From contig NZ_BAMN01000012.1 of NCBI RefSeq assembly GCF_000615905.1, positions 1 through 61,765 of the forward strand: 61,765 nucleotides of DNA, in the 5' to 3' direction. Below, in pieces: positions 29,808-44,039 of this stretch (the stretch's first letter is position 1; the number at the start of each line of letters is the position of its first letter). Source of the stretch: Companilactobacillus nodensis DSM 19682 = JCM 14932 = NBRC 107160 (GTDB lineage Bacteria > Bacillota > Bacilli > Lactobacillales > Lactobacillaceae). The notes below the pieces were generated by a model. The model was not told the origin of the DNA, searched no databases, and saw only the letters and a list, made by a program, of their open reading frames with translations. Made by a program: the position numbers and the translations under genes.

Positions 29808-31247
29808 TCCTACGGTACCTTCCATCTCATAACCGATCAATCGGTTCAATTCAACGGCGTATTCCATTGGCAATTCCTTAGTAAATGGTTCCACAAATCC
29901 CATAATAATCATTTCTGTGGCCTTTGCTTCACTCAATCCACGGGACATTAGGTAATACAATTGTTCCTCTGAAACTTTCGAAACTTTGGCTTCGTGTTCC
30001 ATCGAAACATTTCCGTTCAAAATTTCATTGTATGGCACGGTATCAGAACTGGATTCTTCATCCATGATAATGGTGTCACATTCAACGTGGGCCTTTGATC
30101 CATCGGAGTTTCTCTCAAATCTCACGGTACCACGATAATCAACGGCACCGCCGTCCTTTGAGATCGACTTGGAAACAATTGATGATGATGTGTTCTTAGC
30201 ATTGTGGATCATACGGGCACCAGCATCTTGATCGACACCTTTTCCGGCAACAGCGATTGATAGCATCGTTCCCTTGGCACCTTCACCATCCAAGTAAACA
30301 CTTGGATATTTCATTGTGATCTTCGAACCCAAGTTACCATCGACCCATTCAACAGTCGCATTTTCCATTGCTTGAGCACGTTTTGTCTCAAGACTGTAGA
30401 CATTATTCGACCAGTTTTGAATCGTCGTATAACGGACATAAGCATCCTTTTGAGAAAATACTTCAACAACAGCCGCATGCAAACTATCACTTTGATAGTT
30501 AGGAGCTGTACATCCCTCAACGTATTGAATACTTGCGCCTTCGTCAACGATGATCAAGGTACGTTCGAATTGTCCACTGTTCTCAGAATTCAATCTGAAG
30601 TATGACTGAATTGGAATATCCAAGTGAACACCCTTTGGTACATAGATGAATGATCCACCTGACCAGACAGCACCGTTCAAGGCTGCAAACTTGTTGTCAT
30701 TCGGGTGAACCAATTTGCCGAACCACTTGCGGAATAATTCAGGATATTCGCGCAAAGCTGTATCAGTATCAGTGAAGATAATTCCGAACTTAGCGAATTC
30801 ATCACGCATATTGTGATAGACCACTTCTGATTCATACTGAGCTGACGAACCGGCCAAGTATTGACGCTCAGCTTGTGGTACACCCAACCGATCGAAGGTA
30901 TCCTTCAATTCAGTTGGAACATCGTCCCAATCACGATATTTCTTATCAGTCGCCTTCTGGTAGTAACGCATGTTCTTCAGATCAAGCTTCGACAAGTCTG
31001 GTCCGAAGGCAGGCATTGGCATCTTCTTGTAGATTTCGTAACTCTTGAGACGAAAATCAAGCATCCATTTTGGCTCTTTCTTTTCCTTAGAAATAGCACG
31101 AACGACTTCCTCAGTTAAACCTCTACCAGTTGAGAAAACTGGTTTGACATCATCATGGAAGCCAAAATCATAATCATCACTCAAACCAAGATCTTTAACT
31201 GATGACACGGCCTCTTCGTTATTCTTAGTATTTTCTGTTTCTGGCAT
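29805..31247 (-). CDS. sufB: Fe-S cluster assembly scaffold protein SufB
   Basis: The protein is 480 aa from the ATG at 31247 (AGGAAG eight bases upstream; an in-frame GTG three codons earlier overlaps the site). Sequence blocks typical of SufB are present: [68 protein letters not shown] and [20 protein letters not shown] near the C-terminus. SufB forms the SufBCD scaffold on which clusters are built. It is the last gene of sufCDSUB. Its TAG stop is the first codon of structured repeat C. Confidence 0.96.
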   Translation of the reverse strand: MPETENTKNNEEAVSSVKDLGLSDDYDFGFHDDVKPVFSTGRGLTEEVVRAISKEKKEPKWMLDFRLKSYEIYKKMPMPAFGPDLSKLDLKNMRYYQKATDKKYRDWDDVPTELKDTFDRLGVPQAERQYLAGSSAQYESEVVYHNMRDEFAKFGIIFTDTDTALREYPELFRKWFGKLVHPNDNKFAALNGAVWSGGSFIYVPKGVHLDIPIQSYFRLNSENSGQFERTLIIVDEGASIQYVEGCTAPNYQSDSLHAAVVEVFSQKDAYVRYTTIQNWSNNVYSLETKRAQAMENATVEWVDGNLGSKITMKYPSVYLDGEGAKGTMLSIAVAGKGVDQDAGARMIHNAKNTSSSIVSKSISKDGGAVDYRGTVRFERNSDGSKAHVECDTIIMDEESSSDTVPYNEILNGNVSMEHEAKVSKVSEEQLYYLMSRGLSEAKATEMIIMGFVEPFTKELPMEYAVELNRLIGYEMEGTVG

Positions 31248-31265
31248 ATTTTTCACTTCCTATGA

Positions 31266-34164
<2,899 letters not shown>

Positions 34165-34176
34165 ATCCAATCCCTC

Positions 34177-34971
34177 CTATATTTCGTCTGTTAGTTTGAC
34201 ATCAAGATTTAAGTCGTCACGAATTCCAGCGTAACCTTCATCTTCTAGCTTCTTAGCAAGATCAGGGCCACCGCTCTTAACGATACGTCCGTCCATCATG
34301 ATATGTACTTGATCAGGTACGATGTAATTCAAGAGACGTTGATAGTGAGTGATGATAAGTGATCCGAAGTTGTCGCCACGCATTGAGTTAACACCACGTG
34401 ATACAACCTTTAGAGCATCGATATCAAGTCCGGAGTCGATTTCATCGAGAATGGCGAACTTGGGTTGGATCATCAATAATTGCAAAATTTCATTACGCTT
34501 CTTTTCACCACCAGAGAATCCTTCGTTCAAGTATCTGCCGGACATTTCATCTGTCATATCCAAGATATCTTGTTTTTCATCCAACAACTTGATGAACTTT
34601 CTAACAGGAATCTGGTCGTCCTTATCACGACGAGCATTAATAGCTGCACGCATGAATTCAATATTTGTAACACCAGGAATCTCGGCTGGGTATTGCATTG
34701 CTAGGAACAAACCGGCACGAGCACGCTCGTCAACTGGCATATCCAGAATACTTTTGCCGTCTAATAGCACGTCCCCTTGTGTTACTTGGTAGGCAGAGTT
34801 ACCCATGATGGCAGCTGACAAAGTTGACTTACCAGTTCCGTTAGGACCCATGATTGCGTGGATCTCACCAGTGCTCATCTTCAAGTTAACACCCTTGAGA
34901 ATTTCTTGGCCTTTACCATTTTCTTCATCTGTAACTGAAACATGTAGATCTTTGACTTCTAATGTGGACAT
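34177..34971 (-). CDS. sufC: Fe-S cluster assembly ATPase SufC
   Basis: This 264-aa ABC-type ATPase is first in the suf operon. Walker A is GPNGTGKSTL (about residues 43-52), the ABC signature is LNEGFSGGEKKRNEIL, and Walker B is FAILDEIDSGLDIDAL with the D-loop, then ITHYQRLLNYI (switch His). SufC powers the SufBCD scaffold by ATP hydrolysis and has no membrane partner. The ATG follows TGGAGG; the promoter upstream has a consensus -10. Confidence 0.96.
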   Translation of the reverse strand: MSTLEVKDLHVSVTDEENGKGQEILKGVNLKMSTGEIHAIMGPNGTGKSTLSAAIMGNSAYQVTQGDVLLDGKSILDMPVDERARAGLFLAMQYPAEIPGVTNIEFMRAAINARRDKDDQIPVRKFIKLLDEKQDILDMTDEMSGRYLNEGFSGGEKKRNEILQLLMIQPKFAILDEIDSGLDIDALKVVSRGVNSMRGDNFGSLIITHYQRLLNYIVPDQVHIMMDGRIVKSGGPDLAKKLEDEGYAGIRDDLNLDVKLTDEI

Positions 34972-34997
34972 AATCTAACCTCCATTGTGATGTCTTT

Positions 34998-35026
34998 ATT
35001 ATAGTATTTTATTGGCATAATTTTAA
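34998..35026 (-). promoter_or_regulatory. suf operon promoter
   Basis: On the minus strand TTAAAA (35021-35026), a 17-base spacer and TATAAT (34998-35003) precede sufC by about 30 bases. The rest of the gap (35027-35188) is AT-rich and shows no clear operator. Confidence 0.6.
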
Positions 35027-35188
35027 TGCCTTTTAGATATAAATTTCACTTTCTATTGTAATATTTGTGTATGCGCTTAACCTCCTTATGTATAAGGAAA
35101 AGTCAAGGGTGAATTTTAACCTATTTTAAGGCTATTTCTGCACTTTTGGTATTACAATCGACAAGTTAAGTGTATCACGATAAGCACA

Positions 35189-35218
35189 AAAAAAAGCTAG
35201 GTTAAACCCTAGCTTTTG
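35189..35218 (-). terminator. Terminator of the 35260-37352 surface gene
   Basis: The stem AAAAGCTAGGG/CCTAGCTTTT (loop TTTAA, approximate) runs into a T8 tract on the minus strand. Confidence 0.85.
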
Positions 35219-35259
35219 GAATATTTATATAAGATTTTAATTCCTATTGTATATAAGAA

Positions 35260-37352
35260 CTATAGTAATGAAACGTCTGAGTCTTTGACCCATTCGTTTG
35301 TGGCAACACGATACATCTTTTCACCATTGATACGGGCAGCTTTGTCAGCCTTCCAAGCACTGTTCGTGGCAAGTGCACGATCATTGATCAATGTTCCCTT
35401 TGAATCATAAACTTTGGCATTAGTCTTACCATTTATCTGTGCAATCTTAGAGATTGGTGTGTATAAATAAGCATCGGATGCTTTGATGTATTGATTTGTG
35501 GCTACACGATAGTATTTGACACCATTGATGTAGACCTTCTTGTCAGTGATCCAACTTGAGTTAGATGAAACAACGACATCATCAAGCAATGTACCCTTGT
35601 TTGAATACAAGTCAGTATATCCTTTGTTTGGATATGTTGTGATCGTACCCATGAAGTCAGAAGTATTAGGAGCAACTTCGATCGACTTGTTAGGATTATC
35701 CTTGTTGATAGTCATTTGCATATCGTCAGCATTCAAGAAGCTGTAGCCATCTGGAGCTGTCAATGTAACATCATCTCCGTCAGCACCTTCACCCGTTGTG
35801 ATACCGATTGTTCTGCCTGTTTCTTGATCTACGAATGTAATTACGTATGAGACATTTCTCTTAGTTACATAAACAGTACGTTCATAACCATCTTTTTTGA
35901 GAGTAAACCCTCTATCAACAACGTTTGATAATTCGTAACCCTCTGGAGCTGTTAGTGAAATATATGAACCATAAGTGCCAGTTTGATCTTTGTCAGTCTT
36001 TACAGTCTTACCAGTTGCTTCATCTATATAAGTTACTGTGTATTTTAGTGAAGCTGGAACAACAGGGACTTCAATTGAACGATTAGCATCAGTAAACTCA
36101 TGTGGTGTATCTGTACTCTTAGCTAAAGTAAATCCAGTAGGTGCTTTTACATCAACTGTTGTATTAGGCGTTGCTGTATCAGCCTAGTGGTTGCATTAGT
36201 TTTATCCGTTGTGTCTGAAGCAGTGCTTGAACCAGCTGGCTCTTCAGGTGTAACTAGATTATTATCAGTTGTACCTGTTTGTGTATCAACAATATTTTTA
36301 TCATATGTAAAATTGATGGTATATGGTAACTTCTCTGTATCAGATGAAGTTGCATCAACAACTTGAACAGTTGCTGGATTATCATCATTAAATGTCATTG
36401 CCTTGCCAGTTGATGAATCTGTTAATTTATTACCTTTATCATCAATTGCTTGAGCAGAATATTTAACAGAATAAATCCCCGCTTTTGCTAATGCGAAATC
36501 AGCAGCTTTTCCATAATCATTTTCTGTTGTTCCATCTACAGCTGTTGTAGTAACCAAGAACTTTTGACCTTGACTATTCTTAATTACAAATTGCCCCTTT
36601 GCACCAACAGTATCGCCTGATGTTATTTGTCTACCCTTTAATTGTGTCCAGTCTGGCTCAGCGAAAACATTAACTGTTCTATTAACAGCATCACCAGTTG
36701 TGTAATTGTCCTTGGCTGTATAAGTAACAGTGTATGAACCAGGATCTTGAATATCACTTGTAGACATATCAGTTAATAAGGTTGCGGAATTCTTAACCCC
36801 TTTAGCATCTGTACCATTAGTTGTTGCGGCTGTTACGTCTTTGTTAACAACATCTTTAGCAAAGTTAACTTGTTCAGGCGCTGTCTTAGTCGTAAAGTTC
36901 ATAACTTGAGATGCATTATCCTTACCAAAGGCAACTGTTGGCTTAGCATAGTTATATTGCACATTAACTGTCTTAGTTGTATCGCCACTAGTAAATGTAA
37001 CCTTAGTTGCGAAGCCGAACTTATTGCTATCAACGACAGTCATTGGAATCTGCGTCGTATCTGTTGAAGAAGTTGTAATATTCAATTCATTGGCTAAGTC
37101 AGTATTGAAGTCTGATCCACTCTTACCGAAGATTGGAGCAACTGACATAGTTGCATTGTTTTCCAAGTCCTTAAACGTTGTAGCAGTTCCCTTTGCTGCT
37201 GTCGCTGTAGAAGTTGTTGCCTGTGATAAAGCATTAGTTGCTGTGATTGATGGAGCCGCTGTTTCTTTTGCTTGAACTATTAAAGGGCTAGCGCCGAGTA
37301 CGGTACTTGATAACATGATACCGGTCAAAGCTAGTGTTTTGATTTTACCCAT
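35260..37352 (-). pseudogene. Secreted multi-domain surface protein (Ig-like, MucBP-like, SLAP/DUF5776), frameshifted
   Basis: A signal peptide (MGKIKTLALTGIMLSSTVLG, cleaved near VQAKE) starts the frame at 37352. Ig-like modules follow (DPGSYTVTYTAKDNYTTGD, FALAKAGIYSVKYSAQAID). The frame breaks near 36184; restoring one base in the run at 36183-36184 continues into ADTATPNTTVDVKAPTGF, then two MucBP-like modules (YTVTYIDEATGKTV, YVITFVDQETGRTI) and two SLAP/DUF5776-type repeats ending YRVATNEWVKDSDVSLL. The repaired protein is about 697 aa. The last part links it to the KxYKxGKxW trio at 9-16 kb, which carry the same wall-binding repeats. No LPxTG is present. Confidence 0.75.
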
Positions 37353-37641
37353 AAATAATTCCCCCTGTTTAATTTCATATTTGATAATTTCATTTTAAAA
37401 AATAACTACATCTACATTTTATCAATTTCCTGACAAAAATGTTGCATTTTTCATTCAAAAATCAAGTTATTTCGAAACTTTTTAACTAAATTTTTAAAAA
37501 TTATATATTTATATTCCGTTTTGCCATTTATATCCATAATTATGTTCATATGTGCCATAATAATCTTAATATAAAGCTTTTGCTCCATGTTATTCGTCAA
37601 AGCCGACGATATCACAGAATACACACCTTAATAAATGGCTA

Positions 37642-37668
37642 AGAGAACGTGCAAACGCACGCTCTCTT
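37642..37668 (-). terminator. Hairpin after the first WxL lectin gene
   Basis: The stem AGAGAACGTGC/GCACGCTCTCT (one mismatch, loop AAAC) lies three bases beyond the stop codon at 37671. The T run is on the plus strand, and the minus strand has only TTCTCTTAG, so termination here is less certain. The gap from 37353 to 37641 is AT-rich upstream sequence of the 35260-37352 gene with no clear feature. Confidence 0.55.
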
Positions 37669-37670
37669 TT

Positions 37671-40600
37671 TTATTGCACACTATCCGTCAGATGCCAAGA
37701 AATAGTACCAGTATAACTACCTGCCAATGGACTAGGCATAACCTTCAGTAAGATTCCGTTATCCTTCGACCATTGACCAACAATATCAGTAACTTCTTTT
37801 TCCTGGCCGACAGTATCGTCTGACGCAACAATACTTGACTATCTTCAAGTGACTGAATAGCACCGTCCTTGTTCGTGTAGATCAAGCCACCCGCTAAGTT
37901 ACGGTCATTAGTCGTATCAGTCAATTCTGTACATTGCGCACTCAGTAACCACTTGGTATTGATACTCTCAACTTCAAGGGTCCAATCACCGGAACGCGGC
38001 AGGATTCTAGTCTCTGGACTGGCATTGATCGACTTGAACGAATAACCTTTATCACTCTTCAACTTCAGTGACTTGTTGATGATCGTCACATTGTAAGTCA
38101 CAGGTGTAGATGATCTACCATATCCATCTGTTGCCGTGATAACAACTGTATGGTCACCAACACCTAATTCCCCACCGGACTTCTCATATACAAATTTATT
38201 TGTCGTGGCGCTATCATCCCCCGTCAATTCATACATATATGGTTCATCATTATCAATCGTAATGTTCAAAGTAATATCCGAATTCTTAAAGGCGGCGTTG
38301 TCGCTATAATTTATCGTTCCACCTAATCTAGCGACTTCAGTATATAGAGCTGTGATATCTGTTAAGTCAGGAATCAAAGTCAAAGTAGTATCCGGAACAT
38401 TGACGTTGAATTCCAGCTCATTTGACTTCAAGTCATGACTATCTGTCATATAGAGCTTGACGGGATTGTCGCCAACCTTAAGATTAGCCGCTTTGATGTT
38501 GGCACTGAAGTCCCCACTAGTAATAGCATCACTACCAGATAATTGAGTTGTTGTGTCAATCCCATTCACAACAGTATGCAATGTCAGATCATCATTCTTA
38601 AAGCTTGAACTATCATTATACGAATGAGTTCCATCGATACCTACGTCCATATTACCGGTGGCAATAAGTTCTTGATCACTCTTAGAATCAATTCGAAGGG
38701 CCTTGTCTTCCACCGTGACTGTATACGTCACAGTATTAGAAACGAATGTGTCGACCTCCGTTACCTTACCATCCTTGTCGTATTCCAGTGGATAATTATG
38801 ATTTACTACATAAACTTTTATCTTGTGTTCTTTCTTCGAGAGATTGGATAGATACAATTCAAAGTCACCCATCTTACTGATAGTATCCTTGGTAACTATC
38901 TCATCTGCACCATCAATCGAGTAATGTATCTCTGTATCTTCATTCGTAGCAGTCGCAAGTTTATCAAAGTCCCAATGTCCAGTTACAGTTGTTTCGTTTT
39001 GATTGTACAGAACTTGTGGGTCCTTCGAAGTTTTGGTCAAAGTCAATGTGTCATCTGGATAGTAGACAGTAAATGGTTTGGTTTCCAAATCGGCATAATA
39101 CTGGTCAGTCGACACACCGGCGTGAGATGGGGGTACCTTCACCGTCTCTGTACCTGCCGGCAAATCAGCCGCCACACCATTTATAGAAATAACTGCCTGA
39201 CATGTCGTAAGATCCAAGTTTCGATCCAAGTTAACTGTTATTTCTTTGAATTCATTATGATTACTATCTGATCCAGTTGAAGGGGTTTGACCATAAATAA
39301 TCTGTTTATTACCGCCTCCATAATCAATCTCACCAATTTGTTTGGTAGGATCTGTTTCGAAGTCAATTCCATCAGGTAGAGAGATCTTGACTGTTGCGTT
39401 ATCGATATTAGATCTACCAGAAACAAAATTTAAGAGATATTTGAATTGCAATTCATCCTTTGGATGAGCTCTTGTTGCCGTTGGCAAACTCTCATCTGAT
39501 CCATCGAACATATCGGGATGATTATTGTTTGTCTTATGAGGGTCACTTTCAATAATCTTCGTTTGATTAGTCTTATTGATAATATAAGCATTAGTATCGG
39601 CCTGAATAACACCAGGTAGTGTTTCGAATAATACACTGGCGTTGGCTCCTTTGAAACTACTAGCAGCAGCTCCAACAGTCATAAATCCAAAACGTAATCT
39701 GTCACTCTTCAACTCAAATTTATCCAATGCTAAAGGAATAGTAGCTCCAACTTCACCTTGCGCAAAAGGCACTCTGTCCCAACTATTAAAATCGATTCCT
39801 TTGATATCTTTGTCGTTGATCTTATACGTTAACGAGGCTATATTAGAACCTTTTTCAGGTGGAATATAAGTAATGGCCAAGTGATGCCATGCCAATCTTT
39901 TTTCTGAATTAGTTCTAGTATCAAGCTCCGAAGTATCATTGTGATTGAGTATGTACCAGTTATTTCCACCATCTTTGGTATAGGACAGCGGATCGCCAGG
40001 ATAGGCCCAGCCAACGTGTTGAGTCCTTATACCTCTACCACCACCATCGTTGACCTGATAACCATCTAGCGAGTCTCCTTTTGTACTACTACCAATGGTT
40101 GTCGAACCATTGACCATAGTGTCAAACTCTAATGCCCAACTGTGTTGAATGGCTCTAGCCGCCATAGTCTCAGGTGATCTGACGCTGGAGGCTAGTCCAC
40201 AACCCCAAGTACCGATAGTTTCCCCACCTCCTATTTTCCCCACATTATTAGCTGTAGAACTAGAAATAGGATCATCACCATTCTGCAATACAAACGTGAC
40301 ACCTTCAGCTGCCGAATTTGAGTCCCCCATATAGATCCACACAGAAATATTTTGTCTTTGGTTAATGTTCAAATAATTATTGTCGACATTACTCCAAGCG
40401 GATGTTATCGCTGTTGCATTTCCACCCAAAGGGAAATCCAAACGTTTGCCGTTAGAAATAACCGGACCAAAACCCGATGTGTATTTTCCCGGCATAAATA
40501 GTGCATTGGGATCCGTCGTAGTAAGACTGATATTCAACGAATCTGGGGCCATATCATAGATGTCCGAGTCTCTATATGATTCAACAGCCTTAACTTCGAC

Positions 40601-40678
40601 GTACTTAATCCAAACAAAACCAAAAACATTGATACAGATAAAACTAATATATGTATAACCTTCCTTAAATTTTTCATA
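37671..40678 (-). pseudogene. Giant WxL protein with L-type lectin domain, paralogue 1, frameshifted near the 3' end
   Basis: The likely start is the ATG at 40678 (GGGTGG six bases upstream), which supplies a signal peptide (MKNLRKVIHILVLSV...) in frame with the main body. The lectin-like domain (about residues 70-345) has FVLQNGDDP, SWALEFDTM, HVGWAYPGDP, HHLAITYIPPEKG and LRFGFMTVG. Ig-like modules follow, then a C-terminal WxL region with WTL and WLL. Near 37826 the frame is lost; one added G restores EDSQVLLASD... and the terminal SWHLTDSVQ. The repaired length, 1002 aa, equals that of its neighbour at 40848-43856, which supports a one-base error. Confidence 0.85.
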
Positions 40679-40711
40679 TTAATCCACCCTTGTTAATATG
40701 CTTTTATTTTT

Positions 40712-40768
40712 TGTTTAAACAAATATCTTCCAACTATATTATATCTTATATTAAATCTGTATAAACAC
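40712..40768 (-). promoter_or_regulatory. Conserved upstream region of lectin paralogue 1
   Basis: The palindrome TGTTTAAACA (40712-40721) and TGTATAAACA (40759-40768) are spaced as in the upstream region of paralogue 2 (43893-43902 and 43939-43948), within about 120 bases of clear similarity. A TATAAT-type -10 box lies between them on the minus strand. Confidence 0.5.
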
Positions 40769-40818
40769 TTATTTGCGTAAGTAATTTTAGCTTATATTGA
40801 ATTTTTATAAATCAACCA

Positions 40819-40846
40819 CAAAAAAAGCATCCGCAATGTGGATGTT
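40819..40846 (-). terminator. Terminator of lectin paralogue 2
   Basis: The minus-strand stem AACATCC/GGATGCTT (loop ACATTGC) is followed by T7, adjacent to the stop codon of the gene at 40848. Confidence 0.85.
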
Positions 40847-40847
40847 T

Positions 40848-43800
40848 TTATTGCACACTATCAGTCAATGACCAAGAGATAGTACCTGTATAATTACCGG
40901 CTAATGGGCTAGGCATAACCTTTAAGAGGATTCCATTATCCTTCGACCATTGACCAGCAATGTCTGTAACTTCTTTAGTTTGACTAATCGTTTTATCGGA
41001 TGCTAACAACACTTGACTATCTTCAAGTGATTGAATGGCACCATTCTTGTTCATGTAGATCAAGCCACCTGCTAGGTCCCGCTGGTTGGCAGTATCCTTC
41101 AACTCTGTACATTGTGCACTCAACGCCCACTTTGAGTTGATGCTCTCAACTTTCAAATCCCAAGCACCAGAACGTGGCAATACTCGAGTTTCTGGACTAG
41201 TGTTGATCGACTTGAACGAGTAACCTTTGTCACTGTCGAGTTTCAAAGACTTGTTGATGATCTTGACATTATAAGTAACTGGATCAGAACTTCTGCCATA
41301 GCCATCTGTCGCAGTGACCTTAATCGTATGGTCACCAACACCCAAATCGGCACCGGACTTCTTATAGTTGAACTTATTTATCGTGGCACTGTCATCACCG
41401 GTTAATGCATAGGTATATGAAGCACCGCCATCAACCGAAATATTCAATGTGATATCTGAATTCTTGAAGATGGCATCATCACTATAACTTATCGTTCCGC
41501 CTAACGTTGCCGACTCAGTATATAAGGCTGTGATATCTGTTAAGTCAGGTGTTAGTTTCAAAGTTGTATTAGGAACTTTGACATTGAAGTCTAGTTCGTT
41601 AGACTTCAACTTGTTACTATCCGTCATATATATTTTGACTGGATTATCACCAATATTTAAGTCACTTGTCTTTATATTAGAAGTAAATTTACCAGACGTA
41701 ATATCATCTGTTCCCGATAATTGTTGTGTCTTCTCAGTTCCATTAATGACTGTATGCAAGGTTAATGTCTCATTCTTAAAGCTCGAATTATCATTGTACG
41801 AGTGGGTCCCATCAATTCCTACATCGTCATTACCAACAGCTGTGACGGTTGAATCACTATCTGAAGCAATCTGTAGCTTCTTCTCATCTACATTGACTGT
41901 GTATGTCAACCTGTTTGAAGTTATTGTGTCAGATACTCCATCACTGGATACATAATTTGGATCGACTACGTAGACATCGATTGTATGTTTACCAGATTTC
42001 AATCCTTTAAGATCGATGGAAAAACTACCATTATTACTCAAAGTATCTTTCAAAACTGGTTGATCAGTGCCATCAATGGCATAGTGAATATTCATATCAT
42101 CGTTGTTGATCGGTTGTTTACTACCGAATTCCATATCAGCTGTTAAAGTTGCTGTTTGACCAAGATACGATGTCGATGGATCTGTGGAAGTTTTGGTGAT
42201 CTTCAGGGTATCTGCTGGTGCGACAATATCGAACTCTTTAGTTACCAAGTCAGCGATGAACTGGTCACTTTGAACTTGCGCATGGGATGCACCAACGTGT
42301 AGTGACTTACCACCCGTCGCGATGTCAGCCGCTTGCCCATATAATTCGATCGAAGCTAACGGACTATCGATATCCAAATCCTTGTCTAACTTGAAACTAA
42401 TACTATTAACCGGATTACCGTCACTATCGGTACTAGCAACCGGAGTCTGACCATATATATCTTGAGTACTACCGTCGCTATATTTCACTACGCCAAGCTT
42501 CTTAGTAGGATCAGTTGTGAACTTAACGTTGTCAGGTAGTGAAATAGTGACGTTGGCATTATCAATATTCACTCTACCGGACTTGTAATTGACCAAGTAT
42601 TTGAACGTCAGGTCATCGTTAGGGTGAACTTTGTCCTTGCTTACCAAACCTTGATCAGTATCATTGGCAAACATTGATGGTGTACTATTACTTGTCTTAT
42701 CAGTATCTGTTTCGATGACTTTCGAAGAATTATTTTTATCCGTCAAATAAGCATTGGTATCAGCTTGAACTAATCCGGGGATGCTTTCGAAGACAACTCT
42801 GGTATTAGCACCACTAAATGCATTCTCGTTAGCGGAAGACGTTACAAATCCGAATCTCAATTTATCGGTATCAGTCATATGAAATTCATCCAAATTCAAG
42901 TTGATCTTCTTAGAAATCTGTTCTTGACCAACTGGAGTTGTTTTTGGATCTGTATAAGTAATACCATTCAAGTTCTTGTCATTTACTTTATACTGCAACG
43001 TTGCATTATTAGTTCCATCTGTCGGTGGAGTATATTTGATCAAAACATGATGCCAAGCTAATTTTTGGTTTTTATTACCTCTTATTTCAGATTCCTCAGG
43101 ATCTTGATGGTTCTGCAAATAATAATACTTACTAAGCAATGATCCATATTGGAAGTATGTTGCCGGGTCCCCTGGATAACCCCAAGCAATGTGTTTAGGT
43201 CCAACACGTCTTTGAGGAACCCAATTGACTTGATAGTCATCGAAGGCATTCCCTGGACCACCGGCACCGGCGGTATCTTCACCGTTTTGCATAGTATCAA
43301 ACTCCAACGCCCAACTGTTCTGAATTGCGGTACTAGCGACTGCTTTTGTGCTCAATCTATTGGCACTTTTATCATCACCCCAGACACCAATGGTCTCACC
43401 ACCAACAAGATTACCTTTGGAGTCAGTTACACCAACATCTGAACCGCCATTTTGTAATACAAAAACCAATCCTTGTGATGCACTGGTTGTACTACCCATG
43501 TAGATCCACATTGAGATGGTCTGCTTCTGATTAATATCCAGATAATTATCAGTATTATTACTCCAAATAGCCTCTGTGTAGTCAGGATTCCCCTCAGTTC
43601 CTAATTTAACAACACGTCCGTTCTCAATCACAGGTGCGACATCTTTTGAACACTTACCTGCTACGAATAAGCCGTCAGGATTAATTACGCTGCTAAGACT
43701 TCCGATATTGATGCCTTCAGGAGCTACTGACATTACTTGATCATCTGTGTAATACCAATCAGACGCAGCTACTCTAGTTGTGTTTAGTCCCAATAGAACT

Positions 43801-43856
43801 ATAAAAAATACAACCGCAAAAATAATTACTGACACAATCCCTTTATTATTTTTCAT
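40848..43856 (-). CDS. Giant WxL protein with L-type lectin domain, paralogue 2
   Basis: The protein is 1002 aa with a GGGGG ribosome site. It has a signal peptide (MKNNKGIVSVIIFAVVFFIVLLG, to about residue 31), an L-type lectin domain (about 60-370: LDINQKQTISMWIYMG, GLVFVLQNGG, GGETIGVWGDD, NSWALEFDTMQNG, HHVLIKYTPP, LRFGFVTSS), a module carrying FESIPGLVQADTNAYL and HPNDDLTFKYLVNY, several Ig-like modules (LTYTVNVDEK, YNVKIINKS), and the C-terminal WxL region (WDLKVE, WALSAQ, SWSLTDSVQ). The WxL part should bind peptidoglycan and the lectin part glycans. The C-terminal 350 residues are nearly the same as in paralogue 1. Confidence 0.88.
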   Translation of the reverse strand: MKNNKGIVSVIIFAVVFFIVLLGLNTTRVAASDWYYTDDQVMSVAPEGINIGSLSSVINPDGLFVAGKCSKDVAPVIENGRVVKLGTEGNPDYTEAIWSNNTDNYLDINQKQTISMWIYMGSTTSASQGLVFVLQNGGSDVGVTDSKGNLVGGETIGVWGDDKSANRLSTKAVASTAIQNSWALEFDTMQNGEDTAGAGGPGNAFDDYQVNWVPQRRVGPKHIAWGYPGDPATYFQYGSLLSKYYYLQNHQDPEESEIRGNKNQKLAWHHVLIKYTPPTDGTNNATLQYKVNDKNLNGITYTDPKTTPVGQEQISKKINLNLDEFHMTDTDKLRFGFVTSSANENAFSGANTRVVFESIPGLVQADTNAYLTDKNNSSKVIETDTDKTSNSTPSMFANDTDQGLVSKDKVHPNDDLTFKYLVNYKSGRVNIDNANVTISLPDNVKFTTDPTKKLGVVKYSDGSTQDIYGQTPVASTDSDGNPVNSISFKLDKDLDIDSPLASIELYGQAADIATGGKSLHVGASHAQVQSDQFIADLVTKEFDIVAPADTLKITKTSTDPSTSYLGQTATLTADMEFGSKQPINNDDMNIHYAIDGTDQPVLKDTLSNNGSFSIDLKGLKSGKHTIDVYVVDPNYVSSDGVSDTITSNRLTYTVNVDEKKLQIASDSDSTVTAVGNDDVGIDGTHSYNDNSSFKNETLTLHTVINGTEKTQQLSGTDDITSGKFTSNIKTSDLNIGDNPVKIYMTDSNKLKSNELDFNVKVPNTTLKLTPDLTDITALYTESATLGGTISYSDDAIFKNSDITLNISVDGGASYTYALTGDDSATINKFNYKKSGADLGVGDHTIKVTATDGYGRSSDPVTYNVKIINKSLKLDSDKGYSFKSINTSPETRVLPRSGAWDLKVESINSKWALSAQCTELKDTANQRDLAGGLIYMNKNGAIQSLEDSQVLLASDKTISQTKEVTDIAGQWSKDNGILLKVMPSPLAGNYTGTISWSLTDSVQ

Positions 43857-43892
43857 ATTAATACGCCCCCGTTTAATATGTTTATTAGCTTC

Positions 43893-43948
43893 TGTTTAAA
43901 CAAATATATCATAACTATATTATCGTACATATCCGATTTGTATAAACA
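43893..43948 (-). promoter_or_regulatory. Conserved upstream region of lectin paralogue 2
   Basis: TGTTTAAACA (43893-43902) and TGTATAAACA (43939-43948) repeat the arrangement seen before paralogue 1, with similar flanks. Confidence 0.5.
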
Positions 43949-44001
43949 TCTATTTTTGTAATTATTTTTTTCTTATGTTGAATTTTTATAATTGCGGACG
44001 C

Positions 44002-44030
44002 AAAAAGACACATCTACACGAGATGTGTCT
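44002..44030 (-). terminator. Terminator of lectin paralogue 3
   Basis: The stem AAGACACATCT/AGATGTGTCTT with loop CGTGT is followed by TTT on the minus strand. Confidence 0.85.
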
Positions 44031-44039
44031 TAAAATTTA

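Noticed and set aside
37745-40552. Start of lectin paralogue 1 at 40552
   Set aside because: The frame is open upstream to an ATG at 40678 with a ribosome site and a signal peptide, which a secreted WxL protein needs.
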